Part shown: piece by piece, positions 1 through 7,613 of the stretch | Position numbering within the stretch: position 1 is the stretch's first letter | How the letters are laid out: every line of letters starts with the position of its first letter | Origin: Dyadobacter sp. CY345 | Lineage (GTDB): Bacteria; Bacteroidota; Bacteroidia; Cytophagales; Spirosomataceae | DNA length: 64,000 nucleotides | Reading direction: 5' to 3' | Assembly (NCBI RefSeq): GCF_021502725.1 | Contig: NZ_JAKFFS010000006.1 | Location: forward strand, 454,609 to 518,608 | Notes under the pieces: generated by a model | What the model was told of the DNA's origin: nothing | The model's input: the letters and a program-made list of their open reading frames with translations, nothing else | The model's database searches: none | Program-made: the position numbers and the translations under genes

Positions 1-669
1 CACCAGAAGTTTGCCCCTGACAAGAACGGTTACCAGGTCTTGGGCGATTTGCTCAACAAATTTCATATCATGCTCAATCACAATGATGCCGTGATGTTTA
101 GATAATTGCATTAAAAGCTCACCGGTTTTTTCAGTTTCCTCGTCCGACATTCCCGCAGCCGGTTCATCGATTAACATCAACTTTGGATCCTGCAAAACCA
201 CTATTGCAATCTCTAGCCACTGTTTTTGACCATGAGACAATTCTCCGGCAATCTTTTTCAATTCCTTATTCAGACCAACTTTTGCTGCAACCTGCCGGAT
301 TTGAAAATCAATCTCATCTGTCGGTCTGAAGAAAAGAGAAGCAAATATGCTTTTTTTCATTTTGTATGCGAGCAGCATATTATCATATACCGTAAGACTT
401 GGAAATACCGACGGTTTTTGAAATTTCCTGCCAATTCCCATATTCGCAATTTCGACTTCCGTTTTTCCCAAAACCGGAGTTCCATCGTACAAAACCTCAC
501 CGGAATCAGGTTTTGTCTTTCCACATAAAATATCAAGAAACGTAGATTTACCAGCACCGTTCGGGCCGATGATCACGCGGAGCTCCTTATCCCGCAAATT
601 AAAATGGCTTAAATTCAATGCATGAACACCGCCAAAGGAAACTGAAAGATTTTTAACCGCAAGTAACAT
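1..669 (-). CDS. urtD: Urea ABC transporter ATP-binding protein UrtD (3' end cut by window)
   Basis: This is one of the two cytoplasmic ATPases that power the branched-chain-amino-acid-type ABC importer for urea. The reading frame runs open from an ATG at 667-669 to the window edge, giving 223 codons, so only some 25-30 C-terminal residues should be missing. Walker A is seen as GPNGAGKST, the ABC signature as LSHGQKQWLEIA (the Q-K-Q-W-L-E-I form is typical of UrtD), Walker B as LMLIDEPAAGM, and the H-loop as EHD. It lies 59 bp downstream of urtC on the same strand and is the fourth urt gene in order; urtE, and possibly urease genes, would be expected to the left outside the window (inference). 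Family assignment is confident from motifs and context. Confidence 0.93.
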   Translation of the reverse strand, partial: MLLAVKNLSVSFGGVHALNLSHFNLRDKELRVIIGPNGAGKSTFLDILCGKTKPDSGEVLYDGTPVLGKTEVEIANMGIGRKFQKPSVFPSLTVYDNMLLAYKMKKSIFASLFFRPTDEIDFQIRQVAAKVGLNKELKKIAGELSHGQKQWLEIAIVVLQDPKLMLIDEPAAGMSDEETEKTGELLMQLSKHHGIIVIEHDMKFVEQIAQDLVTVLVRGKLLV

Positions 670-728
670 AATAATACGTTTTGTAGGTTTTGAAATATTT
701 GTATTAATCGAATGCCGACCTGATCTGC

Positions 729-1859
729 TCAGGACTCAACTACCTGGCGACCAGAGACCTTTTCAGTAATCTGTTTCTTGCGGAATTTGTTTCCAATTAT
801 TTCGATCATTCCCAAGAAACCTTTATCAAAATAAAGTACGGTGATCACAAACAGGAATCCGAGGATAAACAACCAGGAATCCGGGAAAAGGCTAGTACAA
901 ATACTATATAAAAAATTGACAATCAGCGCTCCCATGATCGCACCTTTCAGTTTTCCACGGCCACCGAGAGCAACCCACATCACCATTTCTACAGATGCTC
1001 TTACGTCCATTCTCCCCGGTGTGATGATACCTGTTTGAGGTGCATAGAGCATGCCCGCGAATGCGGCAAGTAAAGCACCTACTATGAACACTGCCAGCTT
1101 ATAATCGAGAACACGATAGGCGGTATAACTTGTGCGGGATTCACTATCCCGAATAGCCTGCAATACCTTCCCAAACTTCGAATCCACCAGTTTTTTGCTC
1201 AAAAAGTACGTTCCGCAAAGCCCTGCCAGTGATAGCAGATATAACCCTAGCTTCACATTCGGCGAGGCAAGACTAAATCCTAAAAGCGATTTGAAGTCAG
1301 TCAGGCCGTTTGTTCCGCCCAGCATCGTCTCGTTTCTCAGAAACAACAACCACATCGCAAGCGCAAGTGCCTGTGTGATGATGGCCATATAAACACCTTT
1401 GATCCGGCTGCGAAAAATGAAGTAACCGAAAACGAATGCGAATGCAGCCGGTATCAATAAGCCAAGTATCATCGCAAGACCGAAAGATTGAAATGGAGCC
1501 CAGAAAAAAGGTAAGGATTCAACCTGATTCCAGACCATAAAATCAGGAATGGAAGTACCGTCAGCACCACTTGCCGTCGCTCCTTTCATCACAATATGCA
1601 TTGCCACGCTATATCCTCCAAGGCAGAAAAAAAATGCCTGGCACATCGAAAGAATTCCGGTGTAGCCCCAAATCAGATCAACACCAAGCGCTACAATCGC
1701 AAAGCAAAAATATCTTCCCCATAACGAAATTGTGTTGTTAGACACAATTCCAAACAGGTTTCCCAGAGGCAATAGAACTAGAAATAATACTATAAAAGCC
1801 CCATACAACCGGAAGTCTTTTGTTTTTTCCATGATTTCATTGAAATGTTTTTCTGACAA
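729..1859 (-). CDS. urtC: Urea ABC transporter permease UrtC
   Basis: Second inner-membrane permease of the urea ABC importer, of LivM type. The 376 residues contain about ten hydrophobic segments. Recognisable LivM/UrtC landmarks are GVDLIWGYTGILSMCQA near residue 60, GGTNGLTDF in the middle and the cytoplasmic EAA-like loop around ALGGRGKLKGAIMGA. UrtC members often carry an inserted periplasmic loop after the second helix, and one is visible here around residues 90-125 (VMKGATASGADGTSIPDF). It begins 22 bp after the urtB stop codon, so it is almost certainly cotranscribed with it. An in-frame ATG nine codons further in is an alternative start. Confidence 0.93.
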   Translation of the reverse strand: MSEKHFNEIMEKTKDFRLYGAFIVLFLVLLPLGNLFGIVSNNTISLWGRYFCFAIVALGVDLIWGYTGILSMCQAFFFCLGGYSVAMHIVMKGATASGADGTSIPDFMVWNQVESLPFFWAPFQSFGLAMILGLLIPAAFAFVFGYFIFRSRIKGVYMAIITQALALAMWLLFLRNETMLGGTNGLTDFKSLLGFSLASPNVKLGLYLLSLAGLCGTYFLSKKLVDSKFGKVLQAIRDSESRTSYTAYRVLDYKLAVFIVGALLAAFAGMLYAPQTGIITPGRMDVRASVEMVMWVALGGRGKLKGAIMGALIVNFLYSICTSLFPDSWLFILGFLFVITVLYFDKGFLGMIEIIGNKFRKKQITEKVSGRQVVES

Positions 1860-1881
1860 AATATTTTTCTAAATCCAGCAA

Positions 1882-3537
1882 TTAATCTTCTGCAATCCGG
1901 CCCTTATCGGGAAACAAACCTCTCGGTTTGAATTGAAGAAAAACAACGATCAGCGCGAGAATCAGCACTTTTCCATACACTGCTTCGTAAAAAGATTCGA
2001 GCACCTTGGTAAGAAAACCGATTCCCAGACCAGACAAAATAGCCCCGGCAATTTTTCCAACGCCACCTGTTACGACAACTAAAAATGAATCAACAATATA
2101 AGTTTGCCCCATATCAGGAACTACATTTCCAATCAGCGTCATCGCGCAACCTGCAAGTCCCGCTAAGCCCGAACCCAAAAAGAAAGTTATAGCATCTACT
2201 TTTCTGGTTTCTACACCCAGACAAGCGCTCATACTCCGGTTTTGCGTAACGGCACGGATCTGGATTCCAAGGCGGCTTCGGTACAACATCAAATAAGTCA
2301 GCGAAACCACGACGATTGTCAAGACAATGATAAAAAGCCTGTTATAAGGAAGAATTAAATGTGGCATGACCTGCCAGCCACCGGCGAGAAACGAGGGCGC
2401 TTTCACCGCTGTCAGATCCCCGAAAATACTTCTCGCTGTTTGCACCATGATCAGGCTGACGCCCCAGGTCGCTAAAAGACTTTCGAGCGGCCGGGAGTAT
2501 AAATGCCTGATAACCAACCTTTCTAAAACTAAACCAAAAAGACCGGCGACGATAAAAGATATGGGCAAAGACACGAAAAAGAACATATCCGATTTTATGC
2601 CAAGCGTATCAATAAATAAAGACTGTACGCAAAAAGTCGTGTAAGCACCGATCATCAGAAATTCTCCGTGCGCCATATTGATGATACCAGCCAAACCGTA
2701 TACAATGGCCAGGCCCAGCGCGATCAGGATCAGAATACTTCCCAGACTGAGCCCGCTGAACAAATTCTGAGCTTTTTCTATTCTCGACTGTAATCCTTCC
2801 AGTGCTTCCACTTTTTCTGCTGCATATTTTTTTGCCCCGGCCAGCTTTCCGGATGCTGAATATTCTTTTAAAATGATCGTTACGTTCTCTCCCCAATTAC
2901 TATCCAGACTATCTATGTATGCTCTCGCTTCATTTTCAGAAACAGCTTCATTTAACTTTAATTGGAACAAAATTTCTTTTCCGGCAGTCCGGGCTTCCTT
3001 GTCATTTTCTAACTTTAATGCCTCTGACAATATCTTAATTTTCGTATCGTCTGCCGACGTCAAAAGCTGTCCATACGCGACGATACGTTTCTTGGGTTCA
3101 GGGTTTGCAAGATTTAGATAAGGTAGGATCAGGTTCAGCGACAACCTGTCACTTCGGCTGATATCCACTTTTTTCAAAGATCCCTCACTGGTTTTTTTAG
3201 GTTTTCCGTCTGTGTCCAGAACAGGTTTATTTTCCGGAAATAGATAGAACAGCGGAAAAATTTCGCTTCCATCAGCAAGCTCCTCGACCTCTCCGGTTGT
3301 CACGGCCTTGCCGTCGACCATGTAAATTTTTTTGTCATTTATAGCGCTCAAAATTGGAAACGTCGACGGATTTCGTATCGAAACCAGTCTTTTAATCGCC
3401 TGAGTTCTCGCAGAATCGTTGGAAGGGCTCAGCACTTCATTCACATAAAAACTGGTGCTATCCGATTGCGCAGAAACTTGTTTTCCAATAAAGAGGCACA
3501 AACAAAACCCCAGCCACATTTTGACGATGTAGTTCAT
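1882..3537 (-). CDS. urtB: Urea ABC transporter permease UrtB with exported N-terminal domain
   Basis: First permease of the urea importer (LivH type). The 551-residue protein starts with a cleavable-looking signal peptide ending in QVSAQ near residue 24. A hydrophilic, helix-rich region of about 230 residues follows, and then the permease domain with about eight membrane helices begins near residue 262 (LGSILILIALGLAIVYGLAG, INMAHGEFLMIGAY). The long exported N-terminal part is a known feature of UrtB compared with plain LivH proteins of about 290 residues, so this is not a chance fusion. The conserved LivH segment LESLLATWGVSLIMVQTAR is present. It is followed closely by urtC and preceded by a 181-bp gap with a strong hairpin, suggesting that urtA and urtB transcripts are differentially expressed. 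Confidence 0.93.
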   Translation of the reverse strand: MNYIVKMWLGFCLCLFIGKQVSAQSDSTSFYVNEVLSPSNDSARTQAIKRLVSIRNPSTFPILSAINDKKIYMVDGKAVTTGEVEELADGSEIFPLFYLFPENKPVLDTDGKPKKTSEGSLKKVDISRSDRLSLNLILPYLNLANPEPKKRIVAYGQLLTSADDTKIKILSEALKLENDKEARTAGKEILFQLKLNEAVSENEARAYIDSLDSNWGENVTIILKEYSASGKLAGAKKYAAEKVEALEGLQSRIEKAQNLFSGLSLGSILILIALGLAIVYGLAGIINMAHGEFLMIGAYTTFCVQSLFIDTLGIKSDMFFFVSLPISFIVAGLFGLVLERLVIRHLYSRPLESLLATWGVSLIMVQTARSIFGDLTAVKAPSFLAGGWQVMPHLILPYNRLFIIVLTIVVVSLTYLMLYRSRLGIQIRAVTQNRSMSACLGVETRKVDAITFFLGSGLAGLAGCAMTLIGNVVPDMGQTYIVDSFLVVVTGGVGKIAGAILSGLGIGFLTKVLESFYEAVYGKVLILALIVVFLQFKPRGLFPDKGRIAED

Positions 3538-3580
3538 AACTTGGAAGTTTACAGTAAGCTTTAATTGAAGATTTTGATAA

Positions 3581-3615
3581 CCGGCTGGTGTTATTTAGGT
3601 ATAAACACCAGCCGG
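3581..3615 (-). promoter_or_regulatory. 12-bp perfect stem-loop between urtA and urtB
   Basis: Bases 3581-3592 (CCGGCTGGTGTT) pair perfectly with 3604-3615 across an 11-nt loop. On the minus strand the hairpin falls after the urtA stop and before urtB and is not followed by a clear U-run. It fits an mRNA-processing or stabilising hairpin, or a partial terminator, that would raise the level of the binding protein relative to the permeases (inference). Confidence 0.6.
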
Positions 3616-3718
3616 AATTAATATTGCATTCAACTCTGAGTCAATAAGATACATTGAGTGTATCAGGGATTTTCAGCCCAATATTTTTGATAAATAAAAT
3701 AGCTCGGTTCGAAATATT

Positions 3719-5023
3719 TTATTTGCTTGCAACAGTATACGTTCCACCGTGACCCACATGGTCACAGTCCTTATCCGGCGACGTTAGTTTTGACCATGGC
3801 TCAGGATTTACCAAACCATTTGACTTCCAAATGATATCAAATTGACCGTCAGGTTTTATTTCACCAATCATAACCGGTTTTGCCAGGTGATGATTTTTTG
3901 TATCCATTTTCACAAGTCCATCCGGCGAATTAAATTCCAGTCCATAAAGTGCCGGGCGCACTTTTGACACTTCGAAAGAACCCGCTTTTTCTGCCGCTTT
4001 CGCCCAAAGATATACACCTGTATATGCCCAGCAAATAGGATCATCTGTAACTCTTTTGTCACCGCCTGGAAGATTATTTTTCTTGCAGAATGCTCTGAAA
4101 TCTTCGACAAATTTCTTGTTTTCGGCAGATTCCATGGATTGGAAATAATTCCACGCAGCCAAATGGCCAACTAAGAATTCTGTATCTGTTGCACGCAGTT
4201 CGTCTTCTGCCACTGAGAAGGCCATTATGGGGCAGGTTGCTGCTGATAATCCCTGGTTTGCGAATTCTTTGTAAAAGGGAACGTTCGAATCTCCGTTGAT
4301 CGTCGAAAGTACACAGGCTTTTCCGCCAGCCGCGAATTGTTTCACTTTGGAAACGATCGTCTGATAATCCTGATGATGGAAGGGAGTATATTCTTCAACA
4401 ATATTTTCTTTTGGAACACCTTTCGATAATAAAAATGCCTTTAAAATTTTGTTAGCCGTACGAGGAAACACATAATCCGTTCCCAGTAAATAAAACTTTT
4501 TATATCCTCCGCCTGCCTCACTCATCATATATTCAGCCGCAGGGATCAATTGCTGATTCGGAGTGGCGCCTGTATAAATAACGCTAGTCGAACACTCCTC
4601 ACCTTCATACTGTACAGGATAAAAAAGAAGCCCGTTATTTTCTTCAAAAACCGGAAGCACAGACTTTCTTGAAACGGAAGTCCAGCATCCAAACACTGCT
4701 GAAACCTTTTTATCCAATAACAACTCTTTCGATTTTTCAGCAAACAAATCCCAATCAGATGCTGGATCGACGATGACCGGTTCGATTTTTTTTCCTAAAA
4801 CACCGCCTTTCGCATTGATTTCATCCACCGCCATCAGTACCACATCTTTTAGCGAAACTTCGGAAATAGCCATCGTTCCGCTCAGCGAGTGAAGAATTCC
4901 GATTTTAACAGTTTCTCCTTCTTCTGTTTTTTTGTCTCCCGAGGCCGATCCTCCGCAACCTGAAAGTCCAATAACCAAAGTAAGCAACAATATGCCCCAT
5001 TGACGTATTTGTAATGTTTTCAT
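3719..5023 (-). CDS. urtA: Urea ABC transporter substrate-binding lipoprotein UrtA
   Basis: Binding protein that captures urea outside the inner membrane and delivers it to UrtBC. The N-terminus is a lipoprotein signal peptide with lipobox LSGC at Cys23, so the mature protein should be membrane-anchored. The rest is a type I periplasmic binding fold of the Peripla_BP_5 family; VKIGILHSLSGTMAISE at the start of the mature protein, SAVFGCWTSVSRKSVLPV and NGLLFYPVQYEGEE are characteristic of UrtA and the amide-binding FmdD group. At 434 residues it is full length. It is followed by urtB after the hairpin at 3581-3615 and preceded by a porin gene on the same strand. A related short-chain-amide binder cannot be excluded, but the adjacent long UrtB favours urea. 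Confidence 0.94.
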   Translation of the reverse strand: MKTLQIRQWGILLLTLVIGLSGCGGSASGDKKTEEGETVKIGILHSLSGTMAISEVSLKDVVLMAVDEINAKGGVLGKKIEPVIVDPASDWDLFAEKSKELLLDKKVSAVFGCWTSVSRKSVLPVFEENNGLLFYPVQYEGEECSTSVIYTGATPNQQLIPAAEYMMSEAGGGYKKFYLLGTDYVFPRTANKILKAFLLSKGVPKENIVEEYTPFHHQDYQTIVSKVKQFAAGGKACVLSTINGDSNVPFYKEFANQGLSAATCPIMAFSVAEDELRATDTEFLVGHLAAWNYFQSMESAENKKFVEDFRAFCKKNNLPGGDKRVTDDPICWAYTGVYLWAKAAEKAGSFEVSKVRPALYGLEFNSPDGLVKMDTKNHHLAKPVMIGEIKPDGQFDIIWKSNGLVNPEPWSKLTSPDKDCDHVGHGGTYTVASK

Positions 5024-5135
5024 AGTATAAATTTTGATGGTGATATAGAGTGAAAATTATAAGTCAACCAAAAGAGTCCTGAATTTGTGATTGCGAAGAT
5101 CTTATAAATTTTAAAAGATACGACGACAATTCAGC

Positions 5136-5145
5136 TACGTAAGTA
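5136..5145. promoter_or_regulatory. TACGTAAGTA motif upstream of urtA
   Basis: The 10-mer TACGTAAGTA lies about 115 bp upstream of the urtA start, in the gap between the porin and urtA. The identical 10-mer occurs upstream of the porin gene at 6487-6496. A shared operator is possible but unproven. Confidence 0.3.
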
Positions 5146-5181
5146 ATTAAAAAAATCAGAGATAGATAAATTTTATGAAAA

Positions 5182-6465
5182 TCAGAATATAAAAAATTGC
5201 ACTTGCAACCAGAATTGGCCATAAGATTTTTTGTCGTAATCACCAGTCAATGTAGGCATATTATACTGACGCGCTACGTAAGACAAGCGCAAATTGGTAT
5301 TGTTTCCGTTAAAGAAATAGTTGAGTCCGCCTCCGTAAACTGAGCTTGATTTCGCCTTATCAAAATCACCAACAAGCTCTGAGCCAACCTGTTCCTTCTT
5401 TGATGAGATATTTTGATTCTCATATCGAATCCATGGCTGCAATTTTGACTTTGTAAAATAGTAACCAAGTTCGAGAAACTGAACTGTCTGACGAGGAATC
5501 AAACCCGCAAAGGAATATTTCGAATTGACATTGGTTCCTCCCGTCATGTATTGAAAAGCTGCGTTAAGTGTGACAGAACCAGGATTTCCAGCTTTCTTAT
5601 CAATAAAAACGTCGGTTCCGACATTGTAATATTTTCCTTGAGTATCAAATCCGGCAGCCCAGGCGAATGTATTTCCGGCTCCGAGTTTTGTGCCGGCGTA
5701 GTAGTAATCTTTTTCTGGATCCAGGAAATTATAAGCAACGCGACCCACTATACGCAATGGCGCTTGTCCGTCAAGGTTTCTACCTGTAAAAACTCCCAGG
5801 CGATACTCCAGCTTATCTTTTAAAAGAAAACCGCGGGCGTTCACACCAAGATCGCGACCAAAATTTCCCTGCAACGGGCTATTTCCGAACATGTTATAAG
5901 GATACTGGAAATAAGTAAAATCGTTCGCCATCAAGCCAGCTGCTCCTTGCAATCCATTTCTATTATTGGAAACCAGCTGCATACCAGCGATCAATTGAAA
6001 TGAGTTTGAAAAATCATACTCATATTGCGCATCCAGAATAATCGGAGCAACTTTAACATTTTTTGTTCCATCGCCAAGCTGAATGCCGATAGGCGATGGA
6101 AGGTCGGTTTCCATAAAAAAACTACCCTTTTTAGATAACTGTCCGCCAACCAAAACCCGAGCCCGATAAACTGAAAATCCTTTGTTCCAGTCTCTTGCAT
6201 TAGCGGAAGGCATTCCGCCAAATCCTGTTTGTTCTGTTGAAGCGAACATATGGACGATTGCGCCAACATGTATTGAAGGTTTAAAGTCCTCCATGCCATT
6301 CTCGATAACAACTGAATCTGCTTTCGGAACATAAGCGGAAAACTCGCGAAGCATGCGTGCTTTCTTTACTGCTTTTTTGTCCTTTTCGTCAATATCCGCG
6401 GAAGCGTAAACAACGCCACGAGACAAGGCCAACATTGCACTTACACAAAGGATAAATCTTTTCAT
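5182..6465 (-). CDS. Outer-membrane porin upstream of urea transporter
   Basis: Predicted outer-membrane beta-barrel porin. The chosen start, giving MKRFILCVSAM, yields a normal signal peptide; an ATG two codons upstream (6471) is equally possible, and the longest frame to 6519 would add an unlikely leader. The mature protein begins with a charged helical stretch, followed by alternating amphipathic strands with many Tyr/Phe/Gly, and ends in the aromatic QFWLQVQFFIF, the usual barrel C-terminus. FSVYRARVLVGGQLSKKGSF and the YPYNMFGNSPLQGNFGRDLG region resemble the phosphate-selective porin O/P-like family. Its position directly upstream of urtA suggests it lets urea or a related small amide through the outer membrane (inference). 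Confidence 0.8.
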   Translation of the reverse strand: MKRFILCVSAMLALSRGVVYASADIDEKDKKAVKKARMLREFSAYVPKADSVVIENGMEDFKPSIHVGAIVHMFASTEQTGFGGMPSANARDWNKGFSVYRARVLVGGQLSKKGSFFMETDLPSPIGIQLGDGTKNVKVAPIILDAQYEYDFSNSFQLIAGMQLVSNNRNGLQGAAGLMANDFTYFQYPYNMFGNSPLQGNFGRDLGVNARGFLLKDKLEYRLGVFTGRNLDGQAPLRIVGRVAYNFLDPEKDYYYAGTKLGAGNTFAWAAGFDTQGKYYNVGTDVFIDKKAGNPGSVTLNAAFQYMTGGTNVNSKYSFAGLIPRQTVQFLELGYYFTKSKLQPWIRYENQNISSKKEQVGSELVGDFDKAKSSSVYGGGLNYFFNGNNTNLRLSYVARQYNMPTLTGDYDKKSYGQFWLQVQFFIF

Positions 6466-6486
6466 GATCATGTGGATAAGTTGAAT

Positions 6487-6530
6487 TACGTAAGTATTTA
6501 ATACAACATTAAGAAACAATTACGTATGTA
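6487..6530. promoter_or_regulatory. Pair of TACGTA-type motifs upstream of the porin gene
   Basis: TACGTAAGTA (6487-6496) and TACGTATGTA (6521-6530) lie 34 bp apart, 22 and 56 bp upstream of the porin start. CAAATCTA at 6532-6539 would read TAGATTTG on the minus strand, matching the Bacteroidota -7 element TAnnTTTG, but I see no good -33 box. The porin may thus be controlled with urtA. Confidence 0.3.
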
Positions 6531-6715
6531 ACAAATCTATTTCTGAAAAATGAAAATATTCATCTAAATATTATATAAATTGATACTTAAAGAATATTAT
6601 TTGGGTAAAAATTGTATTTACATCATATAAATGAGCCATAACGGACATACGGTTTCATTTAATATTTATTCAATCCAACGCAAAAACCCTCTGTATACCT
6701 AAGTACCATACAAAG
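6531..6715. other. Non-coding AT-rich gap upstream of porin
   Basis: Apart from the motifs already listed next to the porin start, this AT-rich gap shows no convincing gene or structured RNA. Confidence 0.4.
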
Positions 6716-6747
6716 AAAAACCCGGCTAGTATTACGAGCCGGGTTTT
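6716..6747 (-). terminator. Intrinsic terminator of the 121-residue protein gene
   Basis: CCCGGCT (6721-6727) pairs with AGCCGGG (6737-6743), flanked by an A-run on one side and a T-run on the other, so the minus-strand transcript ends in a GC hairpin plus U-run. The flanking A/T runs could make it work in both directions. Confidence 0.8.
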
Positions 6748-6800
6748 ACATACTACTGTCACCTTCTTCAAAACTGAATCAGACCAGATTCAGCTTTTTG

Positions 6801-7166
6801 TTATAAACTGCAAGTCATCATCGCCTGCGATTTTTCTTCCGGTCTATAAACTGCCTGTGCCTTATAATTGCCCACAGATTGTAATGGATTAATATTACTC
6901 ACAACAGACTTCCTTTTTGCAGAAATTACAGTGACAGGACTTGTTGCATATTTCGGCGTTTGATGAACCGAACTCTTATGAGCATTAAAGGATTGCTTAA
7001 CCAGCACAATTTGCTGCGGTCTCACACCAGCCATCTTTGCCTTGTTGGGCATTTTATAGTTATGAGAGGATATGCCGGGATCGGAAATTTTTTGAGCCTG
7101 AGACTTTACACAAAACAAGACTCCGACTGCCAACGAAAGCATTTTAAGATTTACTGATTTCAACAT
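6801..7166 (-). CDS. Small secreted protein, unknown function
   Basis: A 121-residue protein I do not recognise. The first ~24 residues form a signal peptide ending at SQAQ. The mature part is basic and low in hydrophobic residues, rich in Lys, Ser, Val and Gln (for example KAKMAGVRPQQIVLVKQ), with no Cys pair until one Cys near the C-terminus. It stands alone, with its own terminator downstream and a TAnnTTTG-like box upstream. Secretion is well supported; the function is not. Confidence 0.65.
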   Translation of the reverse strand: MLKSVNLKMLSLAVGVLFCVKSQAQKISDPGISSHNYKMPNKAKMAGVRPQQIVLVKQSFNAHKSSVHQTPKYATSPVTVISAKRKSVVSNINPLQSVGNYKAQAVYRPEEKSQAMMTCSL

Positions 7167-7206
7167 TGATGTATTGAATTTTAAGGATTAGGAATGAAAA
7201 TTTTCA

Positions 7207-7214
7207 CAAATGTA
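7207..7214 (-). promoter_or_regulatory. Candidate -7 promoter box (TACATTTG on minus strand)
   Basis: CAAATGTA at 7207-7214 reads TACATTTG on the minus strand, an exact match to the Bacteroidota -7 consensus TAnnTTTG, about 40 bp upstream of the start at 7166. A CAA (TTG on the minus strand) lies 15 bp further upstream, a little closer than the usual -33 spacing. Confidence 0.4.
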
Positions 7215-7573
7215 ATTATCCCCAATCATCAATCCATACGCAATTCAAATATAAACATACAATATTCAAACATTATATTTTTCATAAAACATCTATATTA
7301 ACTTAATTATTTACATTTTAGGAATCTTCATATTTCATCCTGAAAAGATATTTAACTCCGAAAATATCCTCATATATTTAATTTAAGCATATTTATAATA
7401 TTTTGCAGTTTACGATGATAGAATATTCTCGATGTCAACCCAAAACACTTTCGACACTTTTAAAGTAAGAAAATACAGCTAAGTAATTATAAAATTCAAA
7501 TATAACTTTAAATAGATTCAGAGTGAAATAGTCGAAGTGAGTATAATTATATAAAGAGATACAACAAAAAAAA
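7215..7573. other. AT-rich non-coding gap
   Basis: About 360 bp of strongly AT-rich sequence between a leftward gene and the terminator of the next. I see no ORF, repeat or structured RNA in it. Confidence 0.4.
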
Positions 7574-7591
7574 GAGCCGATTTCGCGGCTC
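7574..7591 (-). terminator. Intrinsic terminator of the SelA-like enzyme gene
   Basis: GAGCCG (7574-7579) pairs with CGGCTC (7586-7591); on the minus strand the hairpin is followed by an uninterrupted T-run. It lies 22 bp downstream of the stop codon of the gene ending at 7614. Confidence 0.85.
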
Positions 7592-7613
7592 CTTTTTACG
7601 AATTTCTATAAAT

